This document shows positions 6,654 through 14,478 of a stretch of DNA of 64,000 bases, piece by piece. The notes under the pieces were generated by a model. It was not told where the DNA came from and did no database searches. It was given only the letters and a program-made list of their open reading frames with translations. The translations under genes and the position numbers were made by a program. This DNA is from Mycobacteroides sp. CBMA 271 (GTDB taxonomy: Bacteria > Actinomycetota > Actinomycetes > Mycobacteriales > Mycobacteriaceae). The DNA is taken from assembly GCF_009729205.1 (NCBI RefSeq), contig NZ_VTHB01000009.1, forward strand, positions 1-64,000, in the 5' to 3' direction. The stretch's first letter is position 1. Each line of letters begins with the position of its first letter.

Positions 6654-8143
6654 TGACGGTTCCCGGCGTTCGTCGGGGTGTACCGCTGCGGGTGAGCCTC
6701 GTGGTCGGAACCTTGGTCCTGGTCGCCTTGGGATTGGTGGCATCGGGCATCGCGGTGACCACCACGATGCAGCGCACCATGATGAACCGTGCGGATCGTG
6801 AGCTGATTGATGCGGCCAACGGGTGGGCGAACCGGCCGCCTCCTCCGCCCCCGGCCTTCGACAACAATCGTCATCGGCCGCCGTCGTTGTTCTTCATCCG
6901 GACCACCGACAGCCACAACCAGGTTCGGGTCATGCTCAACGATCGCGCCCGGGCCGACCCGGCTCTGCCTCTCGACAACGACGTGGGTGGCCGGCCGGTG
7001 ACGGTGCGGTCCGAGGACGGCTCCGGCACCGAGTGGCGTGCGGTGTCACGGCACGACGCGATGGGCGGCTACACCACCGTCGCACGCGATATCACCGATG
7101 TCCGCACCACCGTCCGAGATCTGTTGTGGTTGCAGGTCGCCATCGGCGCCGCGGTGTTGACGGTGCTCGGTATCGCCGGATATTGGTTGGTGCACCGCAG
7201 CTTGCGGCCTCTGGGTGAAGTAGAGGCGACGGCCGCCGATATCGCCGCGGGGCACCTCGATCGCCGGGTTCCTGAACGCGACCCACGCACCGAAGTGGGT
7301 CGATTGTCCTTGGCGCTCAACGGAATGCTGGCGCAGATCCAGCGTGCGGTGGCCGATTCGGAGAAGTCCGCGAAGACCGCGCGCACCTCCGAAGAGCGCA
7401 TGCGCCGGTTCATCACGGATGCCAGCCACGAGCTGCGTACCCCGTTGACCACCATCCGTGGCTATGCCGAGCTGTACCGGCAGGGCGCGGCCACCGACAC
7501 CGAGCTGGTGTTGGGCCGAATCGAAGGGGAGTCGACCCGCATGGGTCAGCTCGTCGAGGACCTGCTGCTGCTGGCCCGGCTGGATGCACACCGGCCCATG
7601 GAGCAGCGGCTCGTCGACCTGTTGGTGCTGGCCACCGATGCCGTGCACGACGCGAAGGCCACTGCGCCCGACCGTGAGGTGGAGCTGGAAGTCTTCGACG
7701 GCCCCGGCACCCCGGAGGTCATCGGCGACGAGTTGCGGTTGCGGCAGGTGCTCGGCAACCTGGTGAGCAACGCGCTCGGACACACCTCCGCGGCCGTGCG
7801 GGTCAGGGTGGGCACCGAGGGCGACGACGCCATTCTGGAAGTCATCGATGCCGGGCCGGGAATGACGAAGACCGATGCCGAACGCGTCTTCGAGCGGTTC
7901 TATCGTGCCGACACCTCGCGCACCCGCAGCAGCGGCGGCACGGGTCTGGGGCTGTCGATCGTCGATGCCCTCACCGCCGCACACGACGGAACCGTCACCG
8001 TGCACACCGCCCCCGGCGAGGGCTGCCGATTCGAGGTGCGACTGCCGCGCGCCGATATGACGGACGACGAACCAGAGCCCGATCTCGATGTGTCGGCGCC
8101 AAAGATCGTGCGCGCTAGCCGATCTGAGCCAGTGCAGCCTTGA
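6653..8143 (+). CDS. phoR: Sensor histidine kinase PhoR
   Basis: This 496-residue membrane kinase has a first membrane helix near residues 13-37 and an extracytoplasmic sensor region with a run of prolines (about 62-68). A second helix follows near 158-180, then a HAMP linker. The DHp domain carries His259 in DASHELRTPLT. The ATPase domain shows the N box (NLVSNALGH), the G1 box DAGPGM and the G2 box GGTGLGLSIV. It phosphorylates PhoP. The final 29 bases overlap the convergent HIT gene, so the two transcripts collide; no terminator is visible between them. Confidence 0.94.
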   Translation: MTVPGVRRGVPLRVSLVVGTLVLVALGLVASGIAVTTTMQRTMMNRADRELIDAANGWANRPPPPPPAFDNNRHRPPSLFFIRTTDSHNQVRVMLNDRARADPALPLDNDVGGRPVTVRSEDGSGTEWRAVSRHDAMGGYTTVARDITDVRTTVRDLLWLQVAIGAAVLTVLGIAGYWLVHRSLRPLGEVEATAADIAAGHLDRRVPERDPRTEVGRLSLALNGMLAQIQRAVADSEKSAKTARTSEERMRRFITDASHELRTPLTTIRGYAELYRQGAATDTELVLGRIEGESTRMGQLVEDLLLLARLDAHRPMEQRLVDLLVLATDAVHDAKATAPDREVELEVFDGPGTPEVIGDELRLRQVLGNLVSNALGHTSAAVRVRVGTEGDDAILEVIDAGPGMTKTDAERVFERFYRADTSRTRSSGGTGLGLSIVDALTAAHDGTVTVHTAPGEGCRFEVRLPRADMTDDEPEPDLDVSAPKIVRASRSEPVQP

Positions 8144-8519
8144 TCTTGGCCTGTGCCTCGTCGAGGGATTCGGCCGAGGCGTTGGGGTCGGCGTTCTCGA
8201 AACTGAAATCGGTCAGCTGGTAGCCAGGGAAGACGTGTACGTGTAGATGTGGCACCTCCATGCCCGCAATGATGTAGCCGGCCCGCGGCGCGTTGAAGGC
8301 CGTGCGGATAGCGCGGCCGACGCGCTGCGCCACGAGGTTGACCTTCGCGAAGACGGCCGCGTCGATGTCCTGCCACTGGTCGATTTCGGCTCGCGGTACC
8401 ACCAGGGTGTGTCCCTGGGTGATCGGCGCGATGGTCAGGAACGCGACGACCTCGTCGTCCTCGTAGACGAATCGGCCGGGAAGTTCTCCATTGATGATCT
8501 TCGTGAACACACTGGACAT
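8115..8519 (-). CDS. HIT-family nucleotide hydrolase/transferase
   Basis: This 134-residue protein starts at ATG 8519, where the HIT fold begins with FTKIINGELPGRFVYEDD. The histidine triad HLHVHVFP is near residue 95. The HINT-like group hydrolyses nucleoside phosphoramidates or dinucleoside polyphosphates. It lies convergent to phoR as Rv0759c does in M. tuberculosis. A broken copy of part of this gene occurs in the chimeric pseudogene near 10.9 kb. Confidence 0.9.
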   Translation of the reverse strand: MSSVFTKIINGELPGRFVYEDDEVVAFLTIAPITQGHTLVVPRAEIDQWQDIDAAVFAKVNLVAQRVGRAIRTAFNAPRAGYIIAGMEVPHLHVHVFPGYQLTDFSFENADPNASAESLDEAQAKIKAALAQIG

Positions 8520-8529
8520 GTCCACCAGG

Positions 8530-9501
8530 TTAGTGGCCCGCACGTGCGGTGCCCGCCGCGGACATTTCGCACGGGAGGTCCTGGGCGCTGTCGCAGCTCG
8601 CCACCCGGACAACGGACCTTGCTGTCATTCCGATCAGGCAGCCGGTGATCACCACTGCCGCCCCCGCGAGTTCGAGCGGCGTCGGTCGCTCGCCGAGCGC
8701 CAGCCACGACGTGGTGATACCGACCACCGGGACCAGCAGCGAGAACGGCGCGACGCGGCTCGCCGGGTACTGGCCCATCAGATATGTCCATAGGCCCAGG
8801 CCGACGATGGTGGCCAGCACCACGATGTAGGCCAGGGCGCCGAGAGCGATGAGCCCGCTGCGTTCGCCGATCGAGGTCAGCGCGCGCCAGCCCGCGGCCG
8901 GCCCTTCGGTCAGCGCGGACAGCGCGAACAGCGGGAGGGGTGGCACCACCGACATCCACAGTGTGAGCCGTAGCGGCGTGCGTGGATCGATGTTGTCCGC
9001 CATGGCTTTTCGGCTTGCGATGTTGCCGAAGGCCCAGCCCAGTGCCCCCAGCAGCGTAAGGATTACCGGGATCACCGCGGCCGATGCGCCGTGTGCCGCA
9101 CGGTCTGTCGCGATGAGGGTCATACCCGCCACGGCAAGCGCGATACCCGCGATCTGTCGTCGTGACATCCGCTCACCGAGCAGCAGCATGCCGAGGATCA
9201 CCGTGAACGGGGCTGACGCCTGCAGCACCAGGGAGGCGAGACCCGTGGGCATTCCGTTCGCCATGGCCAGGAACAGGAAGGCGAACTGGACGGTTCCGAA
9301 CCCGGCCCCGTAGAGCAGGAGCCATCGCATCGGCACTCGTGGCCAGGGCACGAAGAGGATCACCGGGACGGCCAGCACCGCAAAACGTAGCCCCGCGAAG
9401 AACAGCGGCGGGAAATGTTCCAGCCCAACGTGGATGGCCAGGAAGTTGACACCCCACAGCACGGCGACGGTCAGTCCGAGGAGGCGGTGCCGGGCTGTCA
9501 T
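8530..9501 (-). CDS. EamA/DMT-superfamily transporter
   Basis: This 323-residue membrane protein has ten predicted hydrophobic helices in two EamA repeats. The first repeat starts with VLWGVNFLAIHVGL; the second starts near residue 145 with LLGALGWAFGNIASRKA. The family exports amino acids or metabolites and resembles E. coli EamA/YdcZ-type drug/metabolite transporters. ATG 9501 is favoured over 9519 because an AGGA sits 8-9 bases ahead. It diverges from a LysR gene with palindromes in the gap, so the LysR protein probably controls it. The substrate is unknown. Confidence 0.85.
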   Translation of the reverse strand: MTARHRLLGLTVAVLWGVNFLAIHVGLEHFPPLFFAGLRFAVLAVPVILFVPWPRVPMRWLLLYGAGFGTVQFAFLFLAMANGMPTGLASLVLQASAPFTVILGMLLLGERMSRRQIAGIALAVAGMTLIATDRAAHGASAAVIPVILTLLGALGWAFGNIASRKAMADNIDPRTPLRLTLWMSVVPPLPLFALSALTEGPAAGWRALTSIGERSGLIALGALAYIVVLATIVGLGLWTYLMGQYPASRVAPFSLLVPVVGITTSWLALGERPTPLELAGAAVVITGCLIGMTARSVVRVASCDSAQDLPCEMSAAGTARAGH

Positions 9502-9520
9502 GCCGTCGATCCTGCGCATC

Positions 9521-9551
9521 GAATCGATTCAGCACAATCTAATTAATGTGC
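9521..9551. promoter_or_regulatory. Candidate LysR operator between eamA-like and lysR-like genes
   Basis: The 72-base gap holds the perfect palindrome GAATCGATTC (9521-9530). It also holds an inverted pair GCACA (9532-9536) and TGTGC (9547-9551) ten bases apart over an AT-rich centre. The latter has the size and spacing of a LysR-type site. Position between divergent genes supports this, but there is no direct evidence of binding. Confidence 0.4.
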
Positions 9552-9573
9552 ACTATTCATGTAGATTTTCTTC

Positions 9574-10467
9574 ATGGATGTGCGCCGCCTGCGGATTCTC
9601 CGCGAATTTGCGGACCGGGGCACTGTCGGTGAAGTGGCTGATGCGATGAGTCTCACGCCCTCGGCGGTGTCGCAGCAGCTGAAGGTCCTCGCGCGCGAGG
9701 CAGGTGTGCCCCTGCTGCGTCACGAAGGGCGGGGTATCGCTCTCACGGACGCGGGTCGTGCGTTGGTCTTGCGTGCCGACGAGGTGATCGCCGCCGTCGA
9801 TCGTGCGGCAGAGGAGATGGTGACGTACCGGGAGGGCATGCAACCCGTGGTGCGGGTGGCGTCCTTCCCGTCCGGTGCGGGGCTGCTGCTGCCGAGAGTT
9901 GTGGCAGCCGTTGCGGAGACGGTGGACGTCCGTCCGAGTGATGAAGATGTCACCTACAACGAGGCGCCCGGGCTGTTGGCCGAGTACGACATTGTCGTCA
10001 CCCACCGCGACGAGCGGGCCGCTGCCTTGCGCTCGCCGCGGGTCTCGTCGATGACGCTGATGCGGGAACCCATTGATCTTTTGGTGCACAGGGATCATCG
10101 GCTGGCGGCGTGTGAATCGGTGACACCGGCCGAGCTGGCGGACGAAACGTGGATCAGTGTGCCCGAGGGCTTTCCGGTTGACGATGTTCTGGTGTCGCTC
10201 GGGGTATCTACCGGAATCCGCCCGCGAGTCAGGTTCCGGTTCAAGGATTTCCAGATCGTTGAGGACATGGTGGCGCATGGGCACGGCGTCGCACTGATGC
10301 CGCGGTACGTGAGCCGGAGCCCGCGGGTGGCGCGGCTGGTCATTCGCGAGGTGCGCGCCGCGCGGTTGTACGAGGTGCTGACCCGACCCGGCGCGCAGCA
10401 CCGCGCGGCCATCGCCGCCACGATCCGTGGGCTGCAGGATGCGGCAGCGGTATTGGAGTCGGGGTAG
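9574..10467 (+). CDS. LysR-family transcriptional regulator
   Basis: This 297-residue protein opens directly with a winged helix-turn-helix: MDVRRLRILREFADRG, then SLTPSAVSQQLKVL. A periplasmic-binding-like effector domain follows from about residue 90. Such proteins bind small ligands and act on divergent neighbours, so the EamA transporter gene is the likely target. The gene ends ten bases before a duplicated epoxide-hydrolase fragment, so its own 3' context is rearranged. Confidence 0.9.
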   Translation: MDVRRLRILREFADRGTVGEVADAMSLTPSAVSQQLKVLAREAGVPLLRHEGRGIALTDAGRALVLRADEVIAAVDRAAEEMVTYREGMQPVVRVASFPSGAGLLLPRVVAAVAETVDVRPSDEDVTYNEAPGLLAEYDIVVTHRDERAAALRSPRVSSMTLMREPIDLLVHRDHRLAACESVTPAELADETWISVPEGFPVDDVLVSLGVSTGIRPRVRFRFKDFQIVEDMVAHGHGVALMPRYVSRSPRVARLVIREVRAARLYEVLTRPGAQHRAAIAATIRGLQDAAAVLESG

Positions 10468-10477
10468 CAGCGGACTA

Positions 10478-10957
10478 GGCGGCCCGTGTCACTGCCGAGT
10501 CTCCGTCACTCCAGATGAAGAGGGTGGGCACTTTGACGGCCGGGGCCGGTGACCGCAGTGAATAACGCATTGCGCGATACCAATTGACTGTCGCGGTGGT
10601 GGCGCCGGGTTCGTTGAACAACTCGCGGATGCGTTCGGCGAGACGGTCGGAGACCTTCATCCACGATTTGCCGAATTTCTTGAAAGCTTCCTTGTCGTTG
10701 AAGCTGAAGAGCCATTCGGGCAGTTTCGGGATTTGAAACAGGAGCATGTACCAGGAATGCAGAATCTGACCGCGCGGCATGGCATCCTGGAACGCGCGTG
10801 GCCACGCGGCACCCAGTCATGGGCCAACACATGGAATTTCGCAACATCGGCCCGGTCGATCTCGGCGCGCGGAACCACCAGGGTGTGGTTCTAGGGGATC
10901 GGCGCAATGGTCAGGAAGGCGATGATGTCGTCCTCCTTGCAGACGAACGGACCAGTG
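10478..10957 (-). pseudogene. Chimeric HIT / epoxide-hydrolase pseudogene
   Basis: Bases 10478-10799 are nearly identical to 14617-14938, within the intact hydrolase gene. Bases 10801-10855 match 15003-15060 with about 65 bases missing between and small deletions. From about 10855 to 10957 the sequence instead matches part of the HIT gene at 8.4 kb. Read on the minus strand the joint is in frame: VVPRAEID of HIT runs into RADVAKFHVLAHDW of the hydrolase. A TAG at 10891-10893 replaces a Gln codon of HIT, and a one-base deletion breaks the frame after HDW. The downstream part restarts as MPRGQILHSW and ends at a new TAG. It cannot make a working enzyme. The HIT part differs enough from the local HIT gene to have come from a diverged copy. 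Confidence 0.85.
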
Positions 10958-10972
10958 TGACCGTCAACTGTG

Positions 10973-12199
10973 TTAGCGCCGCAATTGCGTCACTGTGTCG
11001 TACTGGCCGGGGCTGCGTTGGGAGGCCCATTTTTGCCATCGCTCCCAGGAGCGGACAGCAGCTCGTTGCCACATACGGTCGACGGCTGGGCTGATACGCC
11101 GTGCGACTTCAAGAACCGTGATTAGTGGCGCGCGGACAAACAGGAGCGCCAGACCTGGCCATGGGGACGGCATCTCGTACCGATGACGCACATATAGCTG
11201 GGCGTAGCCAGCCTGTATGTACAGGTGCAGCTGCGCTCTCCAACGTTGCAGCCCCCTATGCTCTGGGCGCGGCCCGAAGGCGGGAGCAAAGGATTCGATG
11301 AGCTCGACTCCTGCTGCGCCCGAGTCATATGCGCGAGCCGCGTCGAAGAGATAGAGCATGCGGATGCCATCAGTAACCGTTATAGGGAAGATCTCCGATT
11401 GCATTCCAAGGAGATGACCGAGGTAGCGGTTGAAATGCATAGCCGCCCTGATCTCACGCGGTGTTGTGACGTATCCGAGCAGAAAGAGGCCCAGTCCGGA
11501 CCCGACGCTTCCTCCGAGCAGCGGCAGCATCATCTCTGCCTGGCTGATCGGTAAGCCCCAACGTTTAGAATCCCACTCAGGGTGGTCGGACACACGGCGG
11601 CGGACGCTGACATGCATTACCCGAATCTGCATGGAGATAGTCCTGCCCCGCGAACCAGCGGTCAATGCTGCACCGGGGCGACATATCTCGATCCACCATC
11701 TGCTGGTCTCCAGATAACGATTCAGCGCAGATTGCCCAGCGTACCCGCCCGTTAGTGACAGCGGCACCGCCAAGGAGCCCTCGGTGTAGGTGTCCATGCC
11801 GAGGGCGTTACCGATGGCGCCGAGCGCGTAGCCCCAACGCCGCCATACTGCGGCACCTTGCTCGACAAGCGCGGGATCCACCCATTCCGGGACCTGCTCA
11901 AAGTCGTGGAAGAGCTCGCGCATTGACGCAGGCGCGTCGGGAATGCCATCGATGGAGGTCGCTAGCGCCAGATTCAACATATCTCTGGATCTCTGGGGCC
12001 CAAGTGATCCGAGGAACGTATCGTCAACGTATCTTTCAGCTACCGGGTCCCCGCTGTTGAGCAGTTGGGCAAACTTCGTTGCGACGTTCTCTGAAGGGAA
12101 CAGATCGAAGCCGGACATCCGCTTCACGAACGATCGGACGCGAGCGTGGCCGCCGTCCCGACTGGCTGCCGGCCACTGGAAGGCTGTTGGGATCGTCAC
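10973..12199 (-). CDS. DUF2236 / MpaB-like oxygenase
   Basis: The likely protein has about 408 residues. The motif VMHVSVRRRV and the later GLPISQAEMM match the conserved histidine-arginine and GxPIxQ segments of the DUF2236 family (PF09995), which includes latex-clearing protein Lcp and fungal MpaB, haem-dependent oxygenases. A hydrophobic helix follows at GGSVGSGLGLFLLGYV. The start is uncertain: GTG 12199 follows GGAGG closely, ATG 12220 is 7 codons upstream, and an ATG at 12118 precedes the conserved GFDLFP. The gene lies in the island with an enoyl-CoA hydratase and an HxlR regulator, suggesting breakdown of a hydrophobic compound. By eye the local GC is lower than in the purine genes. 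The substrate is unknown. Confidence 0.72.
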   Translation of the reverse strand: MTIPTAFQWPAASRDGGHARVRSFVKRMSGFDLFPSENVATKFAQLLNSGDPVAERYVDDTFLGSLGPQRSRDMLNLALATSIDGIPDAPASMRELFHDFEQVPEWVDPALVEQGAAVWRRWGYALGAIGNALGMDTYTEGSLAVPLSLTGGYAGQSALNRYLETSRWWIEICRPGAALTAGSRGRTISMQIRVMHVSVRRRVSDHPEWDSKRWGLPISQAEMMLPLLGGSVGSGLGLFLLGYVTTPREIRAAMHFNRYLGHLLGMQSEIFPITVTDGIRMLYLFDAARAYDSGAAGVELIESFAPAFGPRPEHRGLQRWRAQLHLYIQAGYAQLYVRHRYEMPSPWPGLALLFVRAPLITVLEVARRISPAVDRMWQRAAVRSWERWQKWASQRSPGQYDTVTQLRR

Positions 12200-12618
12200 G
12201 ATTCCTCCGTCCTTGGACATTTGTTGATTGTCGGTACTGTGTCGATGGCTAATTGGTATGGCGGGGTGCATGTTTAGGGCCGAAATCCTGTGCGATAGCC
12301 CTTCGAAGATGCTGGCGGGCCAAACTGCTGGACGTACTTGGAGCTCAATTCCATTGAGCAAGAGATGAACCTGGCCTTGATCTTTCCGGCTGGACGTTCG
12401 TATCGACAATGTGCCGATGCATGCCACGGCTCCACGTGGGGAAGCAGATGGTGAGGATCGAGCCGATGTCGTCCTCGTTCAAGAAGCGTTGTGTTGCAAG
12501 CCCGTTGAATGGGGAGAATGGAAACGTCCCACTCTAGAGTTGGGGCTTTGCGCGAAACCCATCGATGCCGCGTACCAATACGGCACAAACCTTGCGACGG
12601 CGAACGCCCCGCTGGCGT
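12200..12618. other. Island spacer without a recognised gene
   Basis: No reading frame here has a convincing start and family match. On the minus strand a short broken stretch near 12440-12495 reads RFLNEDDIGSILTI, faintly like the HIT segment RFVYEDDEVVAFLTI, but the likeness is too short to call. The stretch is best described as non-coding or decayed sequence upstream of the oxygenase gene, where its promoter would lie. Confidence 0.5.
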
Positions 12619-13422
12619 TCAGTCTTGCCAGAAGTTGGCGACGAGTTTTCGTCGTTGGTCACGAGTGTTCTTGTTCACGAAATCGGCGATGCCTACTCCC
12701 TCGAAGCCGCGCGAAGGCGCACCTTCAAAGATCATGCTGCTTGCGACATCAAGATCCGCTCCCTTGTCGAGAAAGTATTTTGTAACCTGCAAAGTGGCCT
12801 GATTTTTCGCGAGCAGGACTTCGACCAATGCATCTACCTCGAGGTCGAGGACCTCTGCTTCGCACAGACGATTGACAAGGTCGTGTCGCTCGGCCGTCTC
12901 GGCACTGAAGAGCGCACCAATAAGGTTCCATTCCTTGGCCTTTCGGCGTCCGGCGAACTTAGCAAGCTTGGCGGTGCCACCCCAGCCCGGGGTGATGTCC
13001 CAGTTGATCTCGGGCATACCCCACCGTGAACGCGTAGTTGCAATCACAAAATCGCTTGCGAGGGTTAGCTCAAGCCCACCGCCTGTGCAAATGCCGTCTA
13101 CCGCCGAGATCGTGACGGGAATCAAATTGTCAATCAAATTGACGGTTTCCTGGTACATCCGGACTTGCCAGATGAAGTCGCCAGGCTGCCAATCGTTGAA
13201 TTCCTTGACGTCGTCGCCTGCGCAAAAAGTGCCACCGGCGCCACGGAGAATCAGTACCCGGCACTCCCGATCGACGGCAACTTGCCTGACGGCGGCATTG
13301 AGCTCGGCCGACACCTCTCGATCAAGGGCGTTGTGACATTCCGGGCGATTCAACGTGATCGTGGTAACGGGCCCCTCTCGGCCGACGATCAGCTTGCCCG
13401 ACGGCGATGGATGGTCCGACAT
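12619..13422 (-). CDS. Enoyl-CoA hydratase/isomerase (crotonase) family protein
   Basis: This 267-residue crotonase-fold protein starts at ATG 13422, six bases after AGGAGG. The first oxyanion-hole segment is GTFCAGDDVKEF; the second is ICTGGGLELTLASD, where the hydratase catalytic Glu of the GGG-E pattern is present. NRPECHNALD matches the usual N-terminal NRP-x-x-NAL. It acts on an acyl-CoA, as hydratase, isomerase or retro-Claisen enzyme; which one cannot be decided. It diverges from the double-HxlR gene with a palindromic operator between them, so it is likely the regulated gene. Confidence 0.87.
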   Translation of the reverse strand: MSDHPSPSGKLIVGREGPVTTITLNRPECHNALDREVSAELNAAVRQVAVDRECRVLILRGAGGTFCAGDDVKEFNDWQPGDFIWQVRMYQETVNLIDNLIPVTISAVDGICTGGGLELTLASDFVIATTRSRWGMPEINWDITPGWGGTAKLAKFAGRRKAKEWNLIGALFSAETAERHDLVNRLCEAEVLDLEVDALVEVLLAKNQATLQVTKYFLDKGADLDVASSMIFEGAPSRGFEGVGIADFVNKNTRDQRRKLVANFWQD

Positions 13423-13470
13423 CTCTTGCCTCCTCTGAACGAATGTTGTTCTGGCCGACTCTAAGCCGGA

Positions 13471-13493
13471 AAGTCTCGATACGCAAGAGACTT
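13471..13493. promoter_or_regulatory. Palindromic operator between crotonase and HxlR genes
   Basis: A perfect 7-base inverted repeat, AAGTCTC (13471-13477) and GAGACTT (13487-13493), is spaced by 9 bases. It is 32 bases before the HxlR start and 49 before the crotonase start, over an AT-rich promoter-like run. Size and place fit a dimeric winged-helix repressor site. Confidence 0.55.
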
Positions 13494-13524
13494 GTAAAAT
13501 AAGACCAGATAAGATTCGACGGAC

Positions 13525-14442
13525 ATGGCGAACTCAGGGCAAGTCTCGGGCGTTCAGATTGACGCGATCTACCGGACCGCCGATACGGTCGGAGATGCCT
13601 GGTCATGGCTGGTCATGCGCGAAGCGCTCCTTTACGACGTTCGCCGCTTCTCGCAGTTTCAGACCAGACTCGGCGTCGCCCGTTCGACGCTGGTCTCACG
13701 CTTGAGGCAACTCATTTCCGGAGGCTTGCTCGCAGAAGAGCATGCTGCGCACGGGTCCGAGTATCACCCGACCGAGCAGGGGCAAGACTTCCTTGCCTGC
13801 CTGATGGTGGCCATGCGCTGGGGCGATCAGTGGTACTTCGACGAGCACGCGCGCCCAGTTCCGGCGATACACATAGGCTGCTGCCAGCCGCTCGAAGCTG
13901 TCCTACGCTGCCGGAAATGTAACGAAATAGTCTGTGCGCATGAAGTTTTGGCGCACAGGCCGGGCCCCTTTGGTGCTCCGTCGCGACGCGAACTACGGCG
14001 CCGCACGCCGGATCTGTCACTACTGGAACGCAACCGAACGTGTTCCATCGCTCGCACTCTGGGTATCACCGGTGACTATTGGACCAGCTTGATCATTCGC
14101 GAATCATTCTTTGGGACAAGGAGATTCGATGAGTTCCAAAAAAATCTCGCCATCGCTCCCAACATCCTGTCTGCCAGACTCCGCCGCCTGGTAGAACAGG
14201 GAATCCTGTCTACGATCCCTTATTGCGACTGGCCGATTCGCCACGAGTACCGGTTGACCGAGCGGGGGCTCGACCTGTACCAGGTGCCGCTCGCCATGCT
14301 CGCGTGGGGCCAACGATGGCTCCAGGCTGATGGCTCAGACATAAGCCTTACTCACACGACCTGCGGCAGCAAGCTCGAACCGGTCCTCAGCTGTAATCGG
14401 TGCTCTGCCAGCATCACCCGCAAGGATATCGAGCTCCATTAA
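13525..14442 (+). CDS. Tandem double-HxlR transcriptional regulator
   Basis: This 305-residue protein contains two HxlR winged-helix domains in one chain. The first is about residues 15-105, with WSWLVMREALLYDVRRFSQFQ and LVSRLRQLISGGLL. The second is about 170-260, with DYWTSLIIRESFFGTRRFDEFQ and LSARLRRLVEQGIL. Each is followed by a cysteine cluster: GCC...LRCRKC near 118-132 and TCG...LSCNRC near 281-294, resembling a small zinc ribbon. HxlR proteins usually have one domain and work as dimers, so this chain may act as a built-in dimer. It probably represses the divergent crotonase gene and perhaps the oxygenase. Confidence 0.85.
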   Translation: MANSGQVSGVQIDAIYRTADTVGDAWSWLVMREALLYDVRRFSQFQTRLGVARSTLVSRLRQLISGGLLAEEHAAHGSEYHPTEQGQDFLACLMVAMRWGDQWYFDEHARPVPAIHIGCCQPLEAVLRCRKCNEIVCAHEVLAHRPGPFGAPSRRELRRRTPDLSLLERNRTCSIARTLGITGDYWTSLIIRESFFGTRRFDEFQKNLAIAPNILSARLRRLVEQGILSTIPYCDWPIRHEYRLTERGLDLYQVPLAMLAWGQRWLQADGSDISLTHTTCGSKLEPVLSCNRCSASITRKDIELH

Positions 14443-14478
14443 CAACTCGATAGAGCGGCCTGTCGGGGTAGCCGCGGA

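Noticed and set aside
7046..8005. Long minus-strand open frame of 319 codons opposite phoR
   Set aside because: It lies wholly antisense to phoR, has composition expected from high-GC third positions and shows no domain or start signal.
9553..10401. Long minus-strand open frame opposite the LysR gene
   Set aside because: The LysR frame has a clear helix-turn-helix and start; the opposite frame is His/Arg-rich without any family motif.
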